Assembly: GCF_001721685.1 (NCBI RefSeq)
Contig: NZ_CP012502.1
Coordinates: 1,860,001-1,924,000, forward strand
DNA from: Salisediminibacterium beveridgei
GTDB taxonomy: Bacteria; Bacillota; Bacilli; Bacillales; Salisediminibacteriaceae
Reading direction: 5' to 3'
DNA length: 64,000 bases
Positions 45,883-55,859 of the stretch are shown in pieces. How positions within the stretch are numbered: the first letter of the stretch is position 1; each line of letters starts with the position of its first letter. The translations under genes and the position numbers were made by a program. A model generated the notes under the pieces. The model saw only the letters and a list, made by a program, of their open reading frames with translations, searched no databases and was not told where the DNA came from.

Positions 45883-47168
45883 GCTTCATCCACCTTTCCT
45901 TTCAGGAAAAACACCGTATCCAGCATCACGCCTTGGGCAACCCTTTGCAAATCTTCACGAGTAACCTTCTCAAGTTCGTCGAACCATTGATCTACAGGGA
46001 CTGGATTGATTGTGAATTCGTTGTTATAGGCCAATTCGATTCGGCCACGTTGCGAGTCCAGTGTCTCAAGCCATTGGTTCTTTAATACCGCGCGTGTCTG
46101 GTCCAAATCATTATCGGAAAAATCTCCTGCTCGCATTGCTTCAAGTTGTTCAAAAATGATTTTTTTTGTTTTGACCATCTGATCGGATTGAATTCCTGCC
46201 ATCACAATCATTAACCCTTTCAATGTTTCAAGGCGACTCGCTGCATAGTAGGCCAAACTTTCCTTTTCTCTGACATTCACAAATAATTTGGAATGAGAAA
46301 AACCTCCGAACAGACCATTCATAAGTAAAAGCGCAAAATAGTCCTGATCACCATAAACAACACCCGTCCTGTATCCTATGTGAAGTTTCCCCTGCTGGAC
46401 ATCCTGCACTTCTGTCACTTCTTTAGCGTGAACAGCAGACTTCTTTTCTTCTTTTATAAAAGTTTTGTCAGGGTGATTGGTTCTTACTCCGCCAAAAAAA
46501 AGCTCTATCCAAGCCTCAACATCCTGAAGAGTCAGATCACCTGAAACATATAAATCGAGCTGGTCTGTTTCGAGAAATGATTCATAATACTCCGTCAAAT
46601 CTGCCGGAGTAATATCTTCCACATCTTGTAATGTACCGTAAACATGCGTAGAGAAAGCTTCATTTTCACACATTGTATCGATAAGCCGCTTGTTTGCATA
46701 CCGCATTTTATCATCGGAAATTGATGTGATTTTTTGTTTTAATGCCCGCTTCTCTTCTTGAATCACCTCAGGATTCAATTGATCATCTTCATTGCGTGCA
46801 GGTGCGAAGATCATTTCTGAGAACATCGCTACTGCTTGTTCAGTCAAAGGAGGTGAGCCTTTTAAAAATTTGCCATTGGGAACGTCCAGTCGAAATGACA
46901 TGATGTGATGCTCGCCTTTTTTGTAGACATCTGTACCTATGACTGTTCCGTATAAAGATTCCAATGCCCCGCGAAACGACATGCGATTCGGATAGGTTAC
47001 AGTCCCACCTTGCAATGTTTCAGTTAAGACAGCACGTTTTGATGCTGTAGATCTGTTCAAAGGAGCTTTGGCCTGAAGAATAAATGTATTCGTTTTGTAA
47101 GTGGTAGTTGGCATAAAATGAACTTTAAGATTGTCTTTCATAAAAGTATGTTCAGTTAATTCCATCAT
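45879..47168 (-). CDS. ymfF: M16 family peptidase-like protein YmfF, non-catalytic
   Basis: A 429-residue M16-fold protein. No HxxEH motif is present: the expected region reads LTETLQGGTVTYPNR. It is therefore the non-catalytic partner of YmfH, and M16 proteins of this kind often work as heterodimers with one active subunit. The C-terminal domain is intact (FVNVREKESLAYYAASRLET). The ATG at 47168 starts with MMELTEHTF. It overlaps ymfH by four bases and ends the ymfC-ymfF-ymfH-ymfI arrangement. Confidence 0.92.
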   Translation of the reverse strand: MMELTEHTFMKDNLKVHFMPTTTYKTNTFILQAKAPLNRSTASKRAVLTETLQGGTVTYPNRMSFRGALESLYGTVIGTDVYKKGEHHIMSFRLDVPNGKFLKGSPPLTEQAVAMFSEMIFAPARNEDDQLNPEVIQEEKRALKQKITSISDDKMRYANKRLIDTMCENEAFSTHVYGTLQDVEDITPADLTEYYESFLETDQLDLYVSGDLTLQDVEAWIELFFGGVRTNHPDKTFIKEEKKSAVHAKEVTEVQDVQQGKLHIGYRTGVVYGDQDYFALLLMNGLFGGFSHSKLFVNVREKESLAYYAASRLETLKGLMIVMAGIQSDQMVKTKKIIFEQLEAMRAGDFSDNDLDQTRAVLKNQWLETLDSQRGRIELAYNNEFTINPVPVDQWFDELEKVTREDLQRVAQGVMLDTVFFLKGKVDEA

Positions 47169-47219
47169 CTTTATTTTTCCCCCATTTCAATTGTCTATTC
47201 GCTCAGTCTAAACAAATCA

Positions 47220-47251
47220 AACCCGCCTCCTTCTCAATGAGTTGGCGGGTT
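47220..47251 (-). terminator. Terminator after ymfC
   Basis: AACCCGCC (47220-47227) pairs with GGCGGGTT (47244-47251) around a 16-base loop; a short T-rich tail follows on the minus strand. Located between ymfC and ymfF. Confidence 0.75.
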
Positions 47252-47267
47252 ATTCAATCGACAATGC

Positions 47268-47990
47268 TCAGAATACACGTTTTCGAAGTACATGGAATTT
47301 GAATTTATCTGCCCGGAAATAGTTAATGGAATACAAGACAGGTTGATCCTGTTCATTGTAATGCATCTGCTTCAATACCAAAAGGGCGGTTTCAGGTTCA
47401 CAATTCAAGATTTCCGATACCCGCTCGTGAAACCCGATCGGTTCGATTTGCGTCATCGCATAAGCAATCGAAGTACCTGATTGTTCCAGTTGTACGAAAA
47501 TCGACTGTTCTTCCTGATTGATGGCATCCGGTAAATGATTCGAAGGAACTTTATCAAGACAATATACAACTGGTTCACCATCCGCAGTTCTGACCCGTTC
47601 AATTACCGTCAAATCTTTAAGCTGCTCATCAAGAAAACGGCGCTGGTCATCTTCAGATGCTCTATCTATAGAAGTTGAAAGAAAATTAGTTCCTGGTTTT
47701 TTCTTTCCGCGTTTAATCATATCCGTCACACTGAACAATTCTTCAATTCCTGATGAGAATAGTGGTTTTGCATTAATAAATGTTCCGACACCGTGACGTC
47801 GGACAATGACATTCTCATCTTCAAGCATCCGCAGTGCTTCTCTTAATGTGGCACGGCTAACGCCCAGCTTTTTCGAAAGCTGGAATTCTGATGGCAGACG
47901 CTCCCCGGTTACATAGACTCCTTTATCGATATCTTCCTTTACACGGTCAATTACTTGTAGATAGAGTGGTCGTTGGTCTGATCGAATCAT
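47268..47990 (-). CDS. ymfC: GntR/HutC family transcriptional regulator (YmfC)
   Basis: A 240-residue regulator with an N-terminal winged helix-turn-helix ([39 protein letters not shown]) and a C-terminal UTRA ligand-binding domain. In B. subtilis ymfC precedes ymfD-ymfF. The true start is ATG 47990 after GCAGGAGGAATACT; the longer ORF (48062) is not used. The ligand is unknown. No operator could be seen with confidence. The gene is separated from ymfF by a terminator. Confidence 0.9.
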   Translation of the reverse strand: MIRSDQRPLYLQVIDRVKEDIDKGVYVTGERLPSEFQLSKKLGVSRATLREALRMLEDENVIVRRHGVGTFINAKPLFSSGIEELFSVTDMIKRGKKKPGTNFLSTSIDRASEDDQRRFLDEQLKDLTVIERVRTADGEPVVYCLDKVPSNHLPDAINQEEQSIFVQLEQSGTSIAYAMTQIEPIGFHERVSEILNCEPETALLVLKQMHYNEQDQPVLYSINYFRADKFKFHVLRKRVF

Positions 47991-48094
47991 AGTATTCCTC
48001 CTGCTTAACTTCCCAAAGATTCGGGGAGTGAATTTCAATACAGATAAAGTATTTTTCTTCATTTCAATGTATCATGAATGCGATTTAATCACTA

Positions 48095-50545
48095 CTATTT
48101 TTGTGTCTTTTCCCTTTGATCTGATTCTTGAGGTCCAGGATCTTCATCTTTCGAAACAAGAACTTCTCTTGGTTTACTTCCCTCATAAGGTCCTACAATA
48201 CCACGGACTTCCATCTCATCAATCAACCTTGCTGCCCGGGCATATCCCACCCGAAAACGTCGTTGCATCATGGATACCGATGCTGATTGCATGTCTCTCA
48301 CGAGTGCCACTGCGTCCGGATAAAGCTCATCATCAGCTTCCCCGGATGGCTTCTGTTCCTCAACAGAAGATGGAATCATCTCTTCAGCATATTGCGCTTT
48401 CTGCTGTTCAATACAATGATTTACGATTCGCTCCACTTCATCATCAGATAAAAAAGCTCCTTGTATACGAACCGATTTAGAAGCTCCAACAGGAATAAAG
48501 AGCATATCCCCTTTTCCAAGAAGCTTCTCTGCACCATTGCCATCCAAAATCGTTCGTGAATCTGTTGAACTTGAAACACCAAATGCAATACGCGATGGGA
48601 TATTCGCTTTTATGACACCTGTGATGACATCAACAGATGGCCTTTGAGTAGCAATTATCAAGTGAATTCCAGCTGCACGTGCCATCTGTGCAAGCCTGGT
48701 TATGGCATCTTCCACTTCTGAAGATGCAACCATCATCAGATCTGCCAATTCATCAACAATGACAACAATATAGGGGAGTGGGGAATAAGCTTCCGCCTCA
48801 TCTCTTTTTAAATTTTCTTTACGAATATACTCATTATATCCTTCAAGATTCCTCGTTCCTGACGCTGCGAATAGTTCATAACGTCTTTCCATTTCACTGA
48901 CAACTTTCTTCAGTGCCTGCGCCGCTTTCTTAGGCTCGGTTACTACAGGAGCCAACAAATGCGGAATCCCATTATATACGTTCAGTTCAACCATTTTTGG
49001 ATCAATCATCATCAGCTTCACTTCATGAGGCTTTGCCCTTAAAAGAATACTGATGATAATCCCATTAATACAAACACTTTTCCCGCTTCCTGTTGCACCG
49101 GCAACAAGCAGGTGAGGCATTTTATTCAGCTCAGCGATAACTGCTTCACCGGAAATGTCCCGTCCCAGTCCAATGGCCAAAGGGTTTTCATTTCCTTTCA
49201 TCAAGGCCGATTCAAGTACTTCCCTGAGAGTCACGAGGGATACTTCCTGATTTGGAACTTCAATACCAATAGCAGATTTACCAGGAATAGGCGCTTCCAT
49301 CCGAATATCTTTTGCAGCTAACGCAAGAGCCAGGTCATCAGTAAGATTTACAATTTTACTGACTTTCACACCTGCATTGGGGTACACTTCATATTTAGTA
49401 ACTGAAGGTCCCAAGTGGACCTTGGTTACCTTCGCTTTCACACCGAAGCTGTCTAGTGTTTCTTCAAGCTTCCGGGCATTTTTCGACAGCATGGAATGTT
49501 CTTTTGATTGATTCGGTTTCACTTGTGACTTTAACAAATCAAATGGCGGCAAATGGTACTCTTTATTTTCTGATTCAGAAACGACAAGTTTAACGTTGGA
49601 TTCAGCAGCCGGATCTTTCGGTTCGATATTAGTATTACCAGCTTCTGAACCTTCTTGTGTATGTTCTTCAAAGGTATCGGCTTGATTCTGATCAGATTCA
49701 GGCTCATTCCCATTCACTTCTGAAACCACGACGTCCTGTTCACCCTTCACGTGTTCAGTAAAATCGAGAATTTCAGGTTCCACTTCTGATGTTGAGGAAT
49801 CACTTTGAGCTGTTTTAGACTGGATCGCTGTTTTTCGATCTTTGATTCGTTTGATGATTGACGTCATACCTCGTTTCAGTTGATTTCCCGTTGCAGTAAC
49901 CCATGCTCTGGGTCCATCTTCATGACGGATGATATCAATAAAGGTTCGTCCGGTCATGAAAATGATACCTGTAATCATCAGTCCACCTGCAACAACATAG
50001 GAACCGGAAACTGAAAATAATGCATGCGTGAGTGAAAAAATGAGTGCTCCGATCATACCTCCACCCATCGTTTCACCTTGAGCCGCCGCACCTGTCGGAC
50101 TGCCAGTCACAAGAGACCATGTAGTACTGATAATACCCGTTTCCATCGGTTGAGCCTGATCCTGCCAAGAACTGTATGCACGGCCATGACTCATGACCAG
50201 TATGGAAGTCAATACTAAATAGAATCCCAGCAGCTTACGATTCCAAAAAGTTGGGAAATTACGTTTCATCATTAAATAAATGGATAATCCGATGAATGTG
50301 AGAATCAAAAGTACTTTCCAGTTCCCTGCAAGAAATTGAAAGAACCAGTTTACAGATCTTCCTGCCATACCAAGTTCAAATAATGCAATGATACCAATCA
50401 TCACCATAAACAATCCTGACAATTCAAAACGCAGTTCTTGAATCCAGCCTGGCGTTTCGTTAGATTTTGATTTTGCAGTTGACTTGCCTTTTGCACTTTG
50501 AGATTTTTGCTTTGATGTTGAGTTTGGTTTCTTAGTTGATGCCAA
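48095..50545 (-). CDS. spoIIIE: FtsK/SpoIIIE family DNA translocase
   Basis: An 816-residue translocase. Four membrane segments lie in residues 30-160, then an acidic low-complexity linker (about 250-360), then the motor with Walker [10 protein letters not shown] near residue 484, [21 protein letters not shown] and the gamma domain at the C-terminus ([34 protein letters not shown]), which reads polar DNA motifs. The start is best read as TTG at 50545, 6 bases after AGGGGGTG; the ORF alone is open further. In B. subtilis tepA and ymzB lie between rnjB and spoIIIE; here they are missing. Confidence 0.95.
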   Translation of the reverse strand: MASTKKPNSTSKQKSQSAKGKSTAKSKSNETPGWIQELRFELSGLFMVMIGIIALFELGMAGRSVNWFFQFLAGNWKVLLILTFIGLSIYLMMKRNFPTFWNRKLLGFYLVLTSILVMSHGRAYSSWQDQAQPMETGIISTTWSLVTGSPTGAAAQGETMGGGMIGALIFSLTHALFSVSGSYVVAGGLMITGIIFMTGRTFIDIIRHEDGPRAWVTATGNQLKRGMTSIIKRIKDRKTAIQSKTAQSDSSTSEVEPEILDFTEHVKGEQDVVVSEVNGNEPESDQNQADTFEEHTQEGSEAGNTNIEPKDPAAESNVKLVVSESENKEYHLPPFDLLKSQVKPNQSKEHSMLSKNARKLEETLDSFGVKAKVTKVHLGPSVTKYEVYPNAGVKVSKIVNLTDDLALALAAKDIRMEAPIPGKSAIGIEVPNQEVSLVTLREVLESALMKGNENPLAIGLGRDISGEAVIAELNKMPHLLVAGATGSGKSVCINGIIISILLRAKPHEVKLMMIDPKMVELNVYNGIPHLLAPVVTEPKKAAQALKKVVSEMERRYELFAASGTRNLEGYNEYIRKENLKRDEAEAYSPLPYIVVIVDELADLMMVASSEVEDAITRLAQMARAAGIHLIIATQRPSVDVITGVIKANIPSRIAFGVSSSTDSRTILDGNGAEKLLGKGDMLFIPVGASKSVRIQGAFLSDDEVERIVNHCIEQQKAQYAEEMIPSSVEEQKPSGEADDELYPDAVALVRDMQSASVSMMQRRFRVGYARAARLIDEMEVRGIVGPYEGSKPREVLVSKDEDPGPQESDQREKTQK

Positions 50546-50654
50546 TAGGTTCACCCCCTGAAAACGTATTTGTGAGTAATTATGTAAGATTACAAATCTA
50601 TCATAACACAAGATTTCCCTTACTGGACGGACTGAAAAAGAAACAAATTAAAAA

Positions 50655-50677
50655 ACACCCCCAACAAAGGGGGGTGT
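50655..50677 (-). terminator. Terminator after rnjB
   Basis: ACACCCCC (50655-50662) pairs with GGGGGTGT (50670-50677), followed on the minus strand by TTTTTTAATT. It begins two bases after the rnjB stop. Confidence 0.85.
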
Positions 50678-50678
50678 A

Positions 50679-52355
50679 TCAACCTTCCATAATGATCGGC
50701 ATGATCATAGGTCGTCGTTTCGTCTTATCAAAAAGCATTTTACTTAATTGATCGCGAATCGAACTCTTCATTGTAGCCCAATCGGTCTGATTTTGTGCAA
50801 TTTGTTTATCGATTGTCTCTTTAACCAGTGTCTCAGCCTGTCTGATTAACGCTTCAGACTCACGAACATAGACAAACCCTCTGGAAATGACATCAGGACC
50901 AGAAAGAATTTGTTTATGGGACTTGTTTAAGGTAACAACAACGACAAGGATACCATCTTTAGAAAGAAGTCTTCGATCTCTTAAAACAATATTACCAACA
51001 TCGCCTACGCCCAGTCCATCAATCAGAACATGACCGGAAGGAACTTTACCTGTTTGTTTTCCTTTTCTTTTCGTAAATTCAACCATTTCTCCTTTGTCAA
51101 CAAGGAAAATATTTTCCTGCTGAATACCAACGGAACGTGCCAGGTGATGCTGCGCCACTTGCATTCGGTATTCACCTGCAACTGGAATAAAATGCTGCGG
51201 CTGCACAACGTTCAGCAACAATTTCAATTCTTCCTGGCAGGCATGAGATGGCACGTGGATTTTTTTATCTTTTCCATACACAACCTCTGCTCCAGTTCGT
51301 GACAACAGATCAACCATTTGAGATACCTGTTTTTCATTCCCTGGGCTTGGAACAGCAGAAATGATGATTCTGTCGTTCTTTTTAATTTTCACCACCTGAT
51401 GTGAACCTTTTGCCATTCTCATCATACAGCTCATTGGTTCACCCTGGCTACCGGTTGTGACAACCACAACTTCATCGGGAGACATCGTTTTATATTCTTT
51501 ATGACTCACCAATAATCCCTTGGAATCTTCAAGGTAACCAAGTTCCAGTGCGATTTCCACTGCGCGTTCAATTTCCTTTCCGACAATGACGACTTTCCGT
51601 TCTTCTCTGGCAGCCGCTTCAAGGACTTGCTGTATGCGATAAATATTAGATGAAAATACTGAGACAATTATTGCCTCCGGGGCTTCATGAAATGCCTCTT
51701 TGATCCCTTCTGCAACGACCGATTCAGAAGGTGCGTAGCCAGGCATCTCAGCTCCCGTGCTGTCAGAAAGCAGACAGAGTACGCCTTTGGATCCGATTTC
51801 AGTAAGCTTTTCCATTTCTGAAGGTAACCCATCCACAGGATTTTGATCGAACTTGAAATCTCCGGTATAAATAATTGGTCCCTGTGAAGTGTGAATCATT
51901 ACACCTAAAGTATCCGGCACACTGTAGTTTGTCTTGAAGAAACTGACCGGACTCTTGCCAATTTTAATTTTCGATTGAGAGTGCACTTCGTTAAATTGTT
52001 GTTTACCAGGGACACCTACTTCATTACATAAGTCTTTCACCATAGCGATCGTGAATCGGGAACCATAGACCGGGACATTCAGTTCACGAAGTACATAAGG
52101 CACAGCACCGATGTGATCATCAAGTGCCTGCGTCAAGATAATCCCCTTCACACGATCTTTGTTTTCGATGAGGTATGTCATATCCGGGATTACAATATCC
52201 ACACCTAACATATCATCTTCAGGATGCATGCATCCTGTATCAACGATCAGAATCTCGTCATCCAGTTCAAGAACATACATGTTCTTACCGACTTCACCTA
52301 CACCACCCAAGGCGTAAAATTTAATTTGATCCGTTTGTTTATTTGACAATGTCAT
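50679..52355 (-). CDS. rnjB: Ribonuclease J2-like protein with degraded catalytic motif
   Basis: A 558-residue RNase J family protein (metallo-beta-lactamase/beta-CASP). The HxHxDH zinc motif of active enzymes (J1: THGHEDH) is replaced by TQALDDHIG near residue 77, so both leading histidines are lost. The beta-CASP region keeps SHACQ near 370 but has VAGEYR where J1 has a histidine-containing HGEYR. It retains YTGDFKFDQ. The position between dapA and spoIIIE is that of B. subtilis rnjB, whose product is a weakly active partner of RNase J1. A structural or regulatory role is likely. The ATG at 52355 lies beyond AGGAGGAAA. Confidence 0.93.
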   Translation of the reverse strand: MTLSNKQTDQIKFYALGGVGEVGKNMYVLELDDEILIVDTGCMHPEDDMLGVDIVIPDMTYLIENKDRVKGIILTQALDDHIGAVPYVLRELNVPVYGSRFTIAMVKDLCNEVGVPGKQQFNEVHSQSKIKIGKSPVSFFKTNYSVPDTLGVMIHTSQGPIIYTGDFKFDQNPVDGLPSEMEKLTEIGSKGVLCLLSDSTGAEMPGYAPSESVVAEGIKEAFHEAPEAIIVSVFSSNIYRIQQVLEAAAREERKVVIVGKEIERAVEIALELGYLEDSKGLLVSHKEYKTMSPDEVVVVTTGSQGEPMSCMMRMAKGSHQVVKIKKNDRIIISAVPSPGNEKQVSQMVDLLSRTGAEVVYGKDKKIHVPSHACQEELKLLLNVVQPQHFIPVAGEYRMQVAQHHLARSVGIQQENIFLVDKGEMVEFTKRKGKQTGKVPSGHVLIDGLGVGDVGNIVLRDRRLLSKDGILVVVVTLNKSHKQILSGPDVISRGFVYVRESEALIRQAETLVKETIDKQIAQNQTDWATMKSSIRDQLSKMLFDKTKRRPMIMPIIMEG

Positions 52356-52454
52356 TTCCTCCTAATAGTTTCAATCCAATTTGCGATATAGCCAACGATC
52401 ATAACTCTCTCCTAAGTCAGTATACATGACAGACGCAGTATGTAACAAGTGAAA

Positions 52455-52479
52455 AAACAGGAGGGTTTCCCTCCTGTTT
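52455..52479 (-). terminator. Terminator after dapA
   Basis: AAACAGGAGGG (52455-52465) pairs with CCCTCCTGTTT (52469-52479) around TTT, followed by TTTCAC on the minus strand. Confidence 0.88.
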
Positions 52480-52490
52480 GACTGACTCCT

Positions 52491-53372
52491 CTAAAGATCA
52501 TCGCATAAAGTAAGGATCTCATTCAGTGTCTGACGCTCCTCTGACGTTAACGGCACCAAAGGAAGCCTCACACCGCCCACTTCTATGCCTTGCATGTTAA
52601 GAGCTGTTTTTACAGGTGAAGGACTCGGTGCAATAAACATGCCGCGCATAATCGGAAGAAGCTGCTGATGGAGTTTTGCAGCATTTTGAACTCTTCCGGT
52701 TTCATAATGAGTGATCATCTGCTGTATCTGATTTCCTATGATATGACTGCTCACTGAAACAACCCCATCAGCACCAACCGCCAGTGCAGGCAATGTCAAA
52801 GAGTCGTCACCCGAATAAACGGAGAAGTCATCCGGAGTGTTCGCAACAATCATGGTGATCTGATCCAAGTTCCCACTGGCCTCTTTCACTGAGACTATAT
52901 TCTCAATTTTTGCAAGTTCAATCGTCGTTTCCGGCAGAATATTCACCGCTGTTCGACCGGGAACATTGTATACCATAACCGGTAGACTTGTCTTACCTGC
53001 AATCGTGTGAAAATGTTCGTAAAGACCTTTTTGGGATGGTTTATTGTAATACGGTGCTACGAGCATAATGCCATCTACGCCAACACGTTCAGCACGGGCA
53101 GTCAGTTCAGCTGTTGCATAAGTATCATTCATACCTGTTCCTGCAATAATCGGGACACGTCCATTGGCGATCTTTACAGCTTGTTGATATAGAGCTGCTT
53201 TTTCTTCGATGCTCAGCGTTGCCGATTCCCCCGTCGTGCCACCTACAACAAGTCCATCAGTTCCATTATCGATCAAATGATTGATCAGTATTTCCAACTG
53301 TTCATAATTGATTAACCCGTCATCGTCGAATGGTGTAACCATAGCTGTCAGTACTTTTCCAAAACTCATCAT
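52491..53372 (-). CDS. dapA: 4-Hydroxy-tetrahydrodipicolinate synthase
   Basis: A 293-residue TIM-barrel lyase condensing pyruvate with aspartate semialdehyde in lysine and cell-wall (meso-diaminopimelate) synthesis. VTPF and GTTGESATLS are at the start; YNVPGRTAVN and the Schiff-base lysine in IVSVKEASGN follow. It is last of asd-dapG-dapA, 26 bases behind dapG. The start is either ATG 53372 or 53369; AAAGGGGGTATGG is near both. In B. subtilis dpaA/dpaB share this operon; here they do not. Confidence 0.97.
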   Translation of the reverse strand: MMSFGKVLTAMVTPFDDDGLINYEQLEILINHLIDNGTDGLVVGGTTGESATLSIEEKAALYQQAVKIANGRVPIIAGTGMNDTYATAELTARAERVGVDGIMLVAPYYNKPSQKGLYEHFHTIAGKTSLPVMVYNVPGRTAVNILPETTIELAKIENIVSVKEASGNLDQITMIVANTPDDFSVYSGDDSLTLPALAVGADGVVSVSSHIIGNQIQQMITHYETGRVQNAAKLHQQLLPIMRGMFIAPSPSPVKTALNMQGIEVGGVRLPLVPLTSEERQTLNEILTLCDDL

Positions 53373-53398
53373 CCATACCCCCTTTTGCTTTCATTCTA

Positions 53399-54601
53399 TC
53401 AGATAAATGCATCGTGCAAAGCATTCACCGCATCTTTCATTTGATTTTCATAAACAAGTACCCAAATGGTGGTATGGGAGTCTGCAGATTGCAGAATCGT
53501 AATGTTTCGATCAGACAATGCTTTGACGATTTTCGAGGTAACACCCGGCACTCCGGTCATCCCGGCACCAACCGCTGAAACCTTTGCCACCCCTTTATCT
53601 TCTGACACAGTCAAACCGATTTCTGTCAAAAGTTCTTTTGTCCTGAAACCGAGATGTTCCGGAACGGTAAACGCAGCGCCATCAGGATGTATATGGATAA
53701 AATCAACAGAAATTCCCGCTTCTGCCAATGTTTCAAATACTTTTGACTGCTCATACTTCATGCCGTTTACAGAGACTTTTATTCTGGAAAGTTTTCCAAC
53801 ATGAGTGATACCGGTAACCAGTTTTTCTTCCAGATCAAGTCCGGGTTGACCTGACGTAGAAACGGAAATCAGTGTGCCGGGCGCTTTAGAATGGATGGAG
53901 CGAATCCGGATTGGCACTTTCGCCTGCATGGCAACTTCCACGGCTCTTGGATGAATAACTTTTGCGCCTTGATAAGCCATATTGCATATTTCATTGTAGG
54001 TTACTGAATCCAATGTTTTGGCGTCCTCAACTAAACGAGGGTCTGCAGTCATAATTCCGTCTACGTCAGTAAAGATATCAATGACCTCAGCATCGAGAGC
54101 TGCTCCAAGTGCTGTTGCAGAGGTATCAGACCCTCCCCTGCCCAGAGTAGCTGTAGTGCCATTCGCAGTCTCACCTTGAAATCCCGTCACGACAATTACG
54201 TCATACTCATCCAGGTATTGCATGACAGCTTGCGGATTCATATCAACGATTTTCGCGTCACTGTAATCACCACTGGTTCTAAACCCCGCCTCTTTTCCAG
54301 AGATAGCAAGAGATTTCAAACCGCGCTTTTGCAACATATCAGAAAAAACTACGGCAGAGATCGTTTCGCCGCATGCCATTAATAAATCCTGTTCTCTTTT
54401 GGAAAGGGAAGCATCGACACCGCCAATGAGTGACAGCAAAGTATCCGTCGCATAAGGATCACCAAGTCGTCCCATTGCTGAGACGACTGTGACCACTTTA
54501 TAACCTTTTTGAACAGCTTCTTCAACATGTTCAACTGCTTTTGCTTTTGTCTCATCCGTTTGCAGCGATGTTCCACCAAATTTCTGCACGCAAATGGTCA
54601 T
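53399..54601 (-). CDS. dapG: Aspartokinase I, DapG type
   Basis: A 400-residue aspartokinase, close to 404 in B. subtilis DapG, with the KFGGTSLQ start, GRGGSDTSATAL and FTDVDGI segments, and two C-terminal ACT domains that bind inhibitor (diaminopimelate for B. subtilis DapG). It phosphorylates aspartate. It starts 21 bases after asd and precedes dapA, the standard order. Nothing unusual was seen. Confidence 0.95.
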   Translation of the reverse strand: MTICVQKFGGTSLQTDETKAKAVEHVEEAVQKGYKVVTVVSAMGRLGDPYATDTLLSLIGGVDASLSKREQDLLMACGETISAVVFSDMLQKRGLKSLAISGKEAGFRTSGDYSDAKIVDMNPQAVMQYLDEYDVIVVTGFQGETANGTTATLGRGGSDTSATALGAALDAEVIDIFTDVDGIMTADPRLVEDAKTLDSVTYNEICNMAYQGAKVIHPRAVEVAMQAKVPIRIRSIHSKAPGTLISVSTSGQPGLDLEEKLVTGITHVGKLSRIKVSVNGMKYEQSKVFETLAEAGISVDFIHIHPDGAAFTVPEHLGFRTKELLTEIGLTVSEDKGVAKVSAVGAGMTGVPGVTSKIVKALSDRNITILQSADSHTTIWVLVYENQMKDAVNALHDAFI

Positions 54602-54622
54602 AATTTCATCCGCTTTCCTTGG

Positions 54623-55678
54623 TTATTTTTTAAGCAGTCCTTGTTCTACAAGCGATTGTGCGATCTGAACAGAGTTCAAAGCTGCACCTTTCAGGAGGTT
54701 GTCTGAAACGACCCAGAAGTGGAATCCTTTTGGATGGTCCAGATCCTGACGGATCCGGCCGACAAAGACATCGTCCTTGCCTTGCGCATCTGTTGCCAGT
54801 GGATAGATCTGTTGAGTAGGATCATCCTGCAATGTAACTCCGTCTGCATCTTTCATAATGTTTTTGAAAGTATCCACTGTCAGACCCTCTTTTTCCACTT
54901 CAATGTATACCGATTCGGAATGCCCGGTTTCAACTGGAATACGGACGCAGGTTGCAACGACTTGAATGGATTCATCAGACATGATTTTTTTCGTCTCATT
55001 GATCATTTTCATTTCTTCGAATGTATATCCGTTCGACTGAAACACATCAATTTGCGGCACGGCATTAAAAGCGATCTGATAATGCTTTTTGTCACCGCCA
55101 ACTGGTAAAATTTGCGGGTCTATCGGTTCATCATTCATAATCTGTTGGGTCTGTTCATACATTTCGTCCACAGCAGCATTCCCTGCACCGGAAACGGCCT
55201 GGTAGGTCGAGACGATGACACGTTTCAGTCCAAACTGCTTTCTTATCGGTTCCATGGCTGCAACCATCTGGATTGTGGAACAGTTCGGATTCGCAATAAT
55301 TCCCTTATGATTTTTAAGTGCATCGGAATTGACTTCCGGAACAACCAAAGGTATCCCTTCAGTCATACGAAAAGCACTGGTATTGTCCACAACGACAGCG
55401 CCACGCTTCACAGCTTCAGGAGCAAGCTCTTTTGAAATCGACCCGCCTGCACTGAACAACGCCAGATCTATCCCTTCAAATGACTCCGGCTTCGCTTCTT
55501 CAACTGTCAACTCTTTGCCTTTAAAAGAAATTTTTTTACCTGCAGAACGTTTGGATGACAGAAGTTTCAGTTCGTCCACCGGAAAGTTCAGACGATCGAG
55601 TGTGTCCATCATCTGCTGACCTACTGCACCCGTTGCTCCTAATATTGCTACATTGTACATTTCGTTTGATTGAGTCAT
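54623..55678 (-). CDS. asd: Aspartate-semialdehyde dehydrogenase
   Basis: A 351-residue dehydrogenase reducing aspartyl phosphate to aspartate semialdehyde. The NADP site is NVAILGATGAVGQQM; the catalytic cysteine is in NPNCSTIQ (about residue 130); the conserved YQAVSGAGNAAVDE follows. ATG 55678 sits after AGAGGAGATC. It opens asd-dapG-dapA. A lysine riboswitch was looked for in the 181-base leader and was not seen. In B. subtilis dpaA-dpaB lie upstream of asd; they are absent. Confidence 0.96.
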   Translation of the reverse strand: MTQSNEMYNVAILGATGAVGQQMMDTLDRLNFPVDELKLLSSKRSAGKKISFKGKELTVEEAKPESFEGIDLALFSAGGSISKELAPEAVKRGAVVVDNTSAFRMTEGIPLVVPEVNSDALKNHKGIIANPNCSTIQMVAAMEPIRKQFGLKRVIVSTYQAVSGAGNAAVDEMYEQTQQIMNDEPIDPQILPVGGDKKHYQIAFNAVPQIDVFQSNGYTFEEMKMINETKKIMSDESIQVVATCVRIPVETGHSESVYIEVEKEGLTVDTFKNIMKDADGVTLQDDPTQQIYPLATDAQGKDDVFVGRIRQDLDHPKGFHFWVVSDNLLKGAALNSVQIAQSLVEQGLLKK

Positions 55679-55859
55679 AATGATTGATCTCCTCTCAAGT
55701 AATCATGTTTTTAACACGGCCATTTTAAATTATAGCGAATTTACAGTCTATCGTTAAACAGGATATGTTCGATCATTGCCGATCATTTTACTGTGAGCAA
55801 TGATGAATACCATGGGGACTGCTGAATTCGTACACATCGTCATGAATTCTTACAAATCA

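Noticed and set aside
45879-47168. YmfF as an active protease
   Set aside because: No HxxEH zinc motif occurs in the translation.
55679-55859. Lysine riboswitch upstream of asd
   Set aside because: The 181-base gap is too short and shows no recognisable L-box. Only a simple hairpin near 55770-55810 without a T run is seen.
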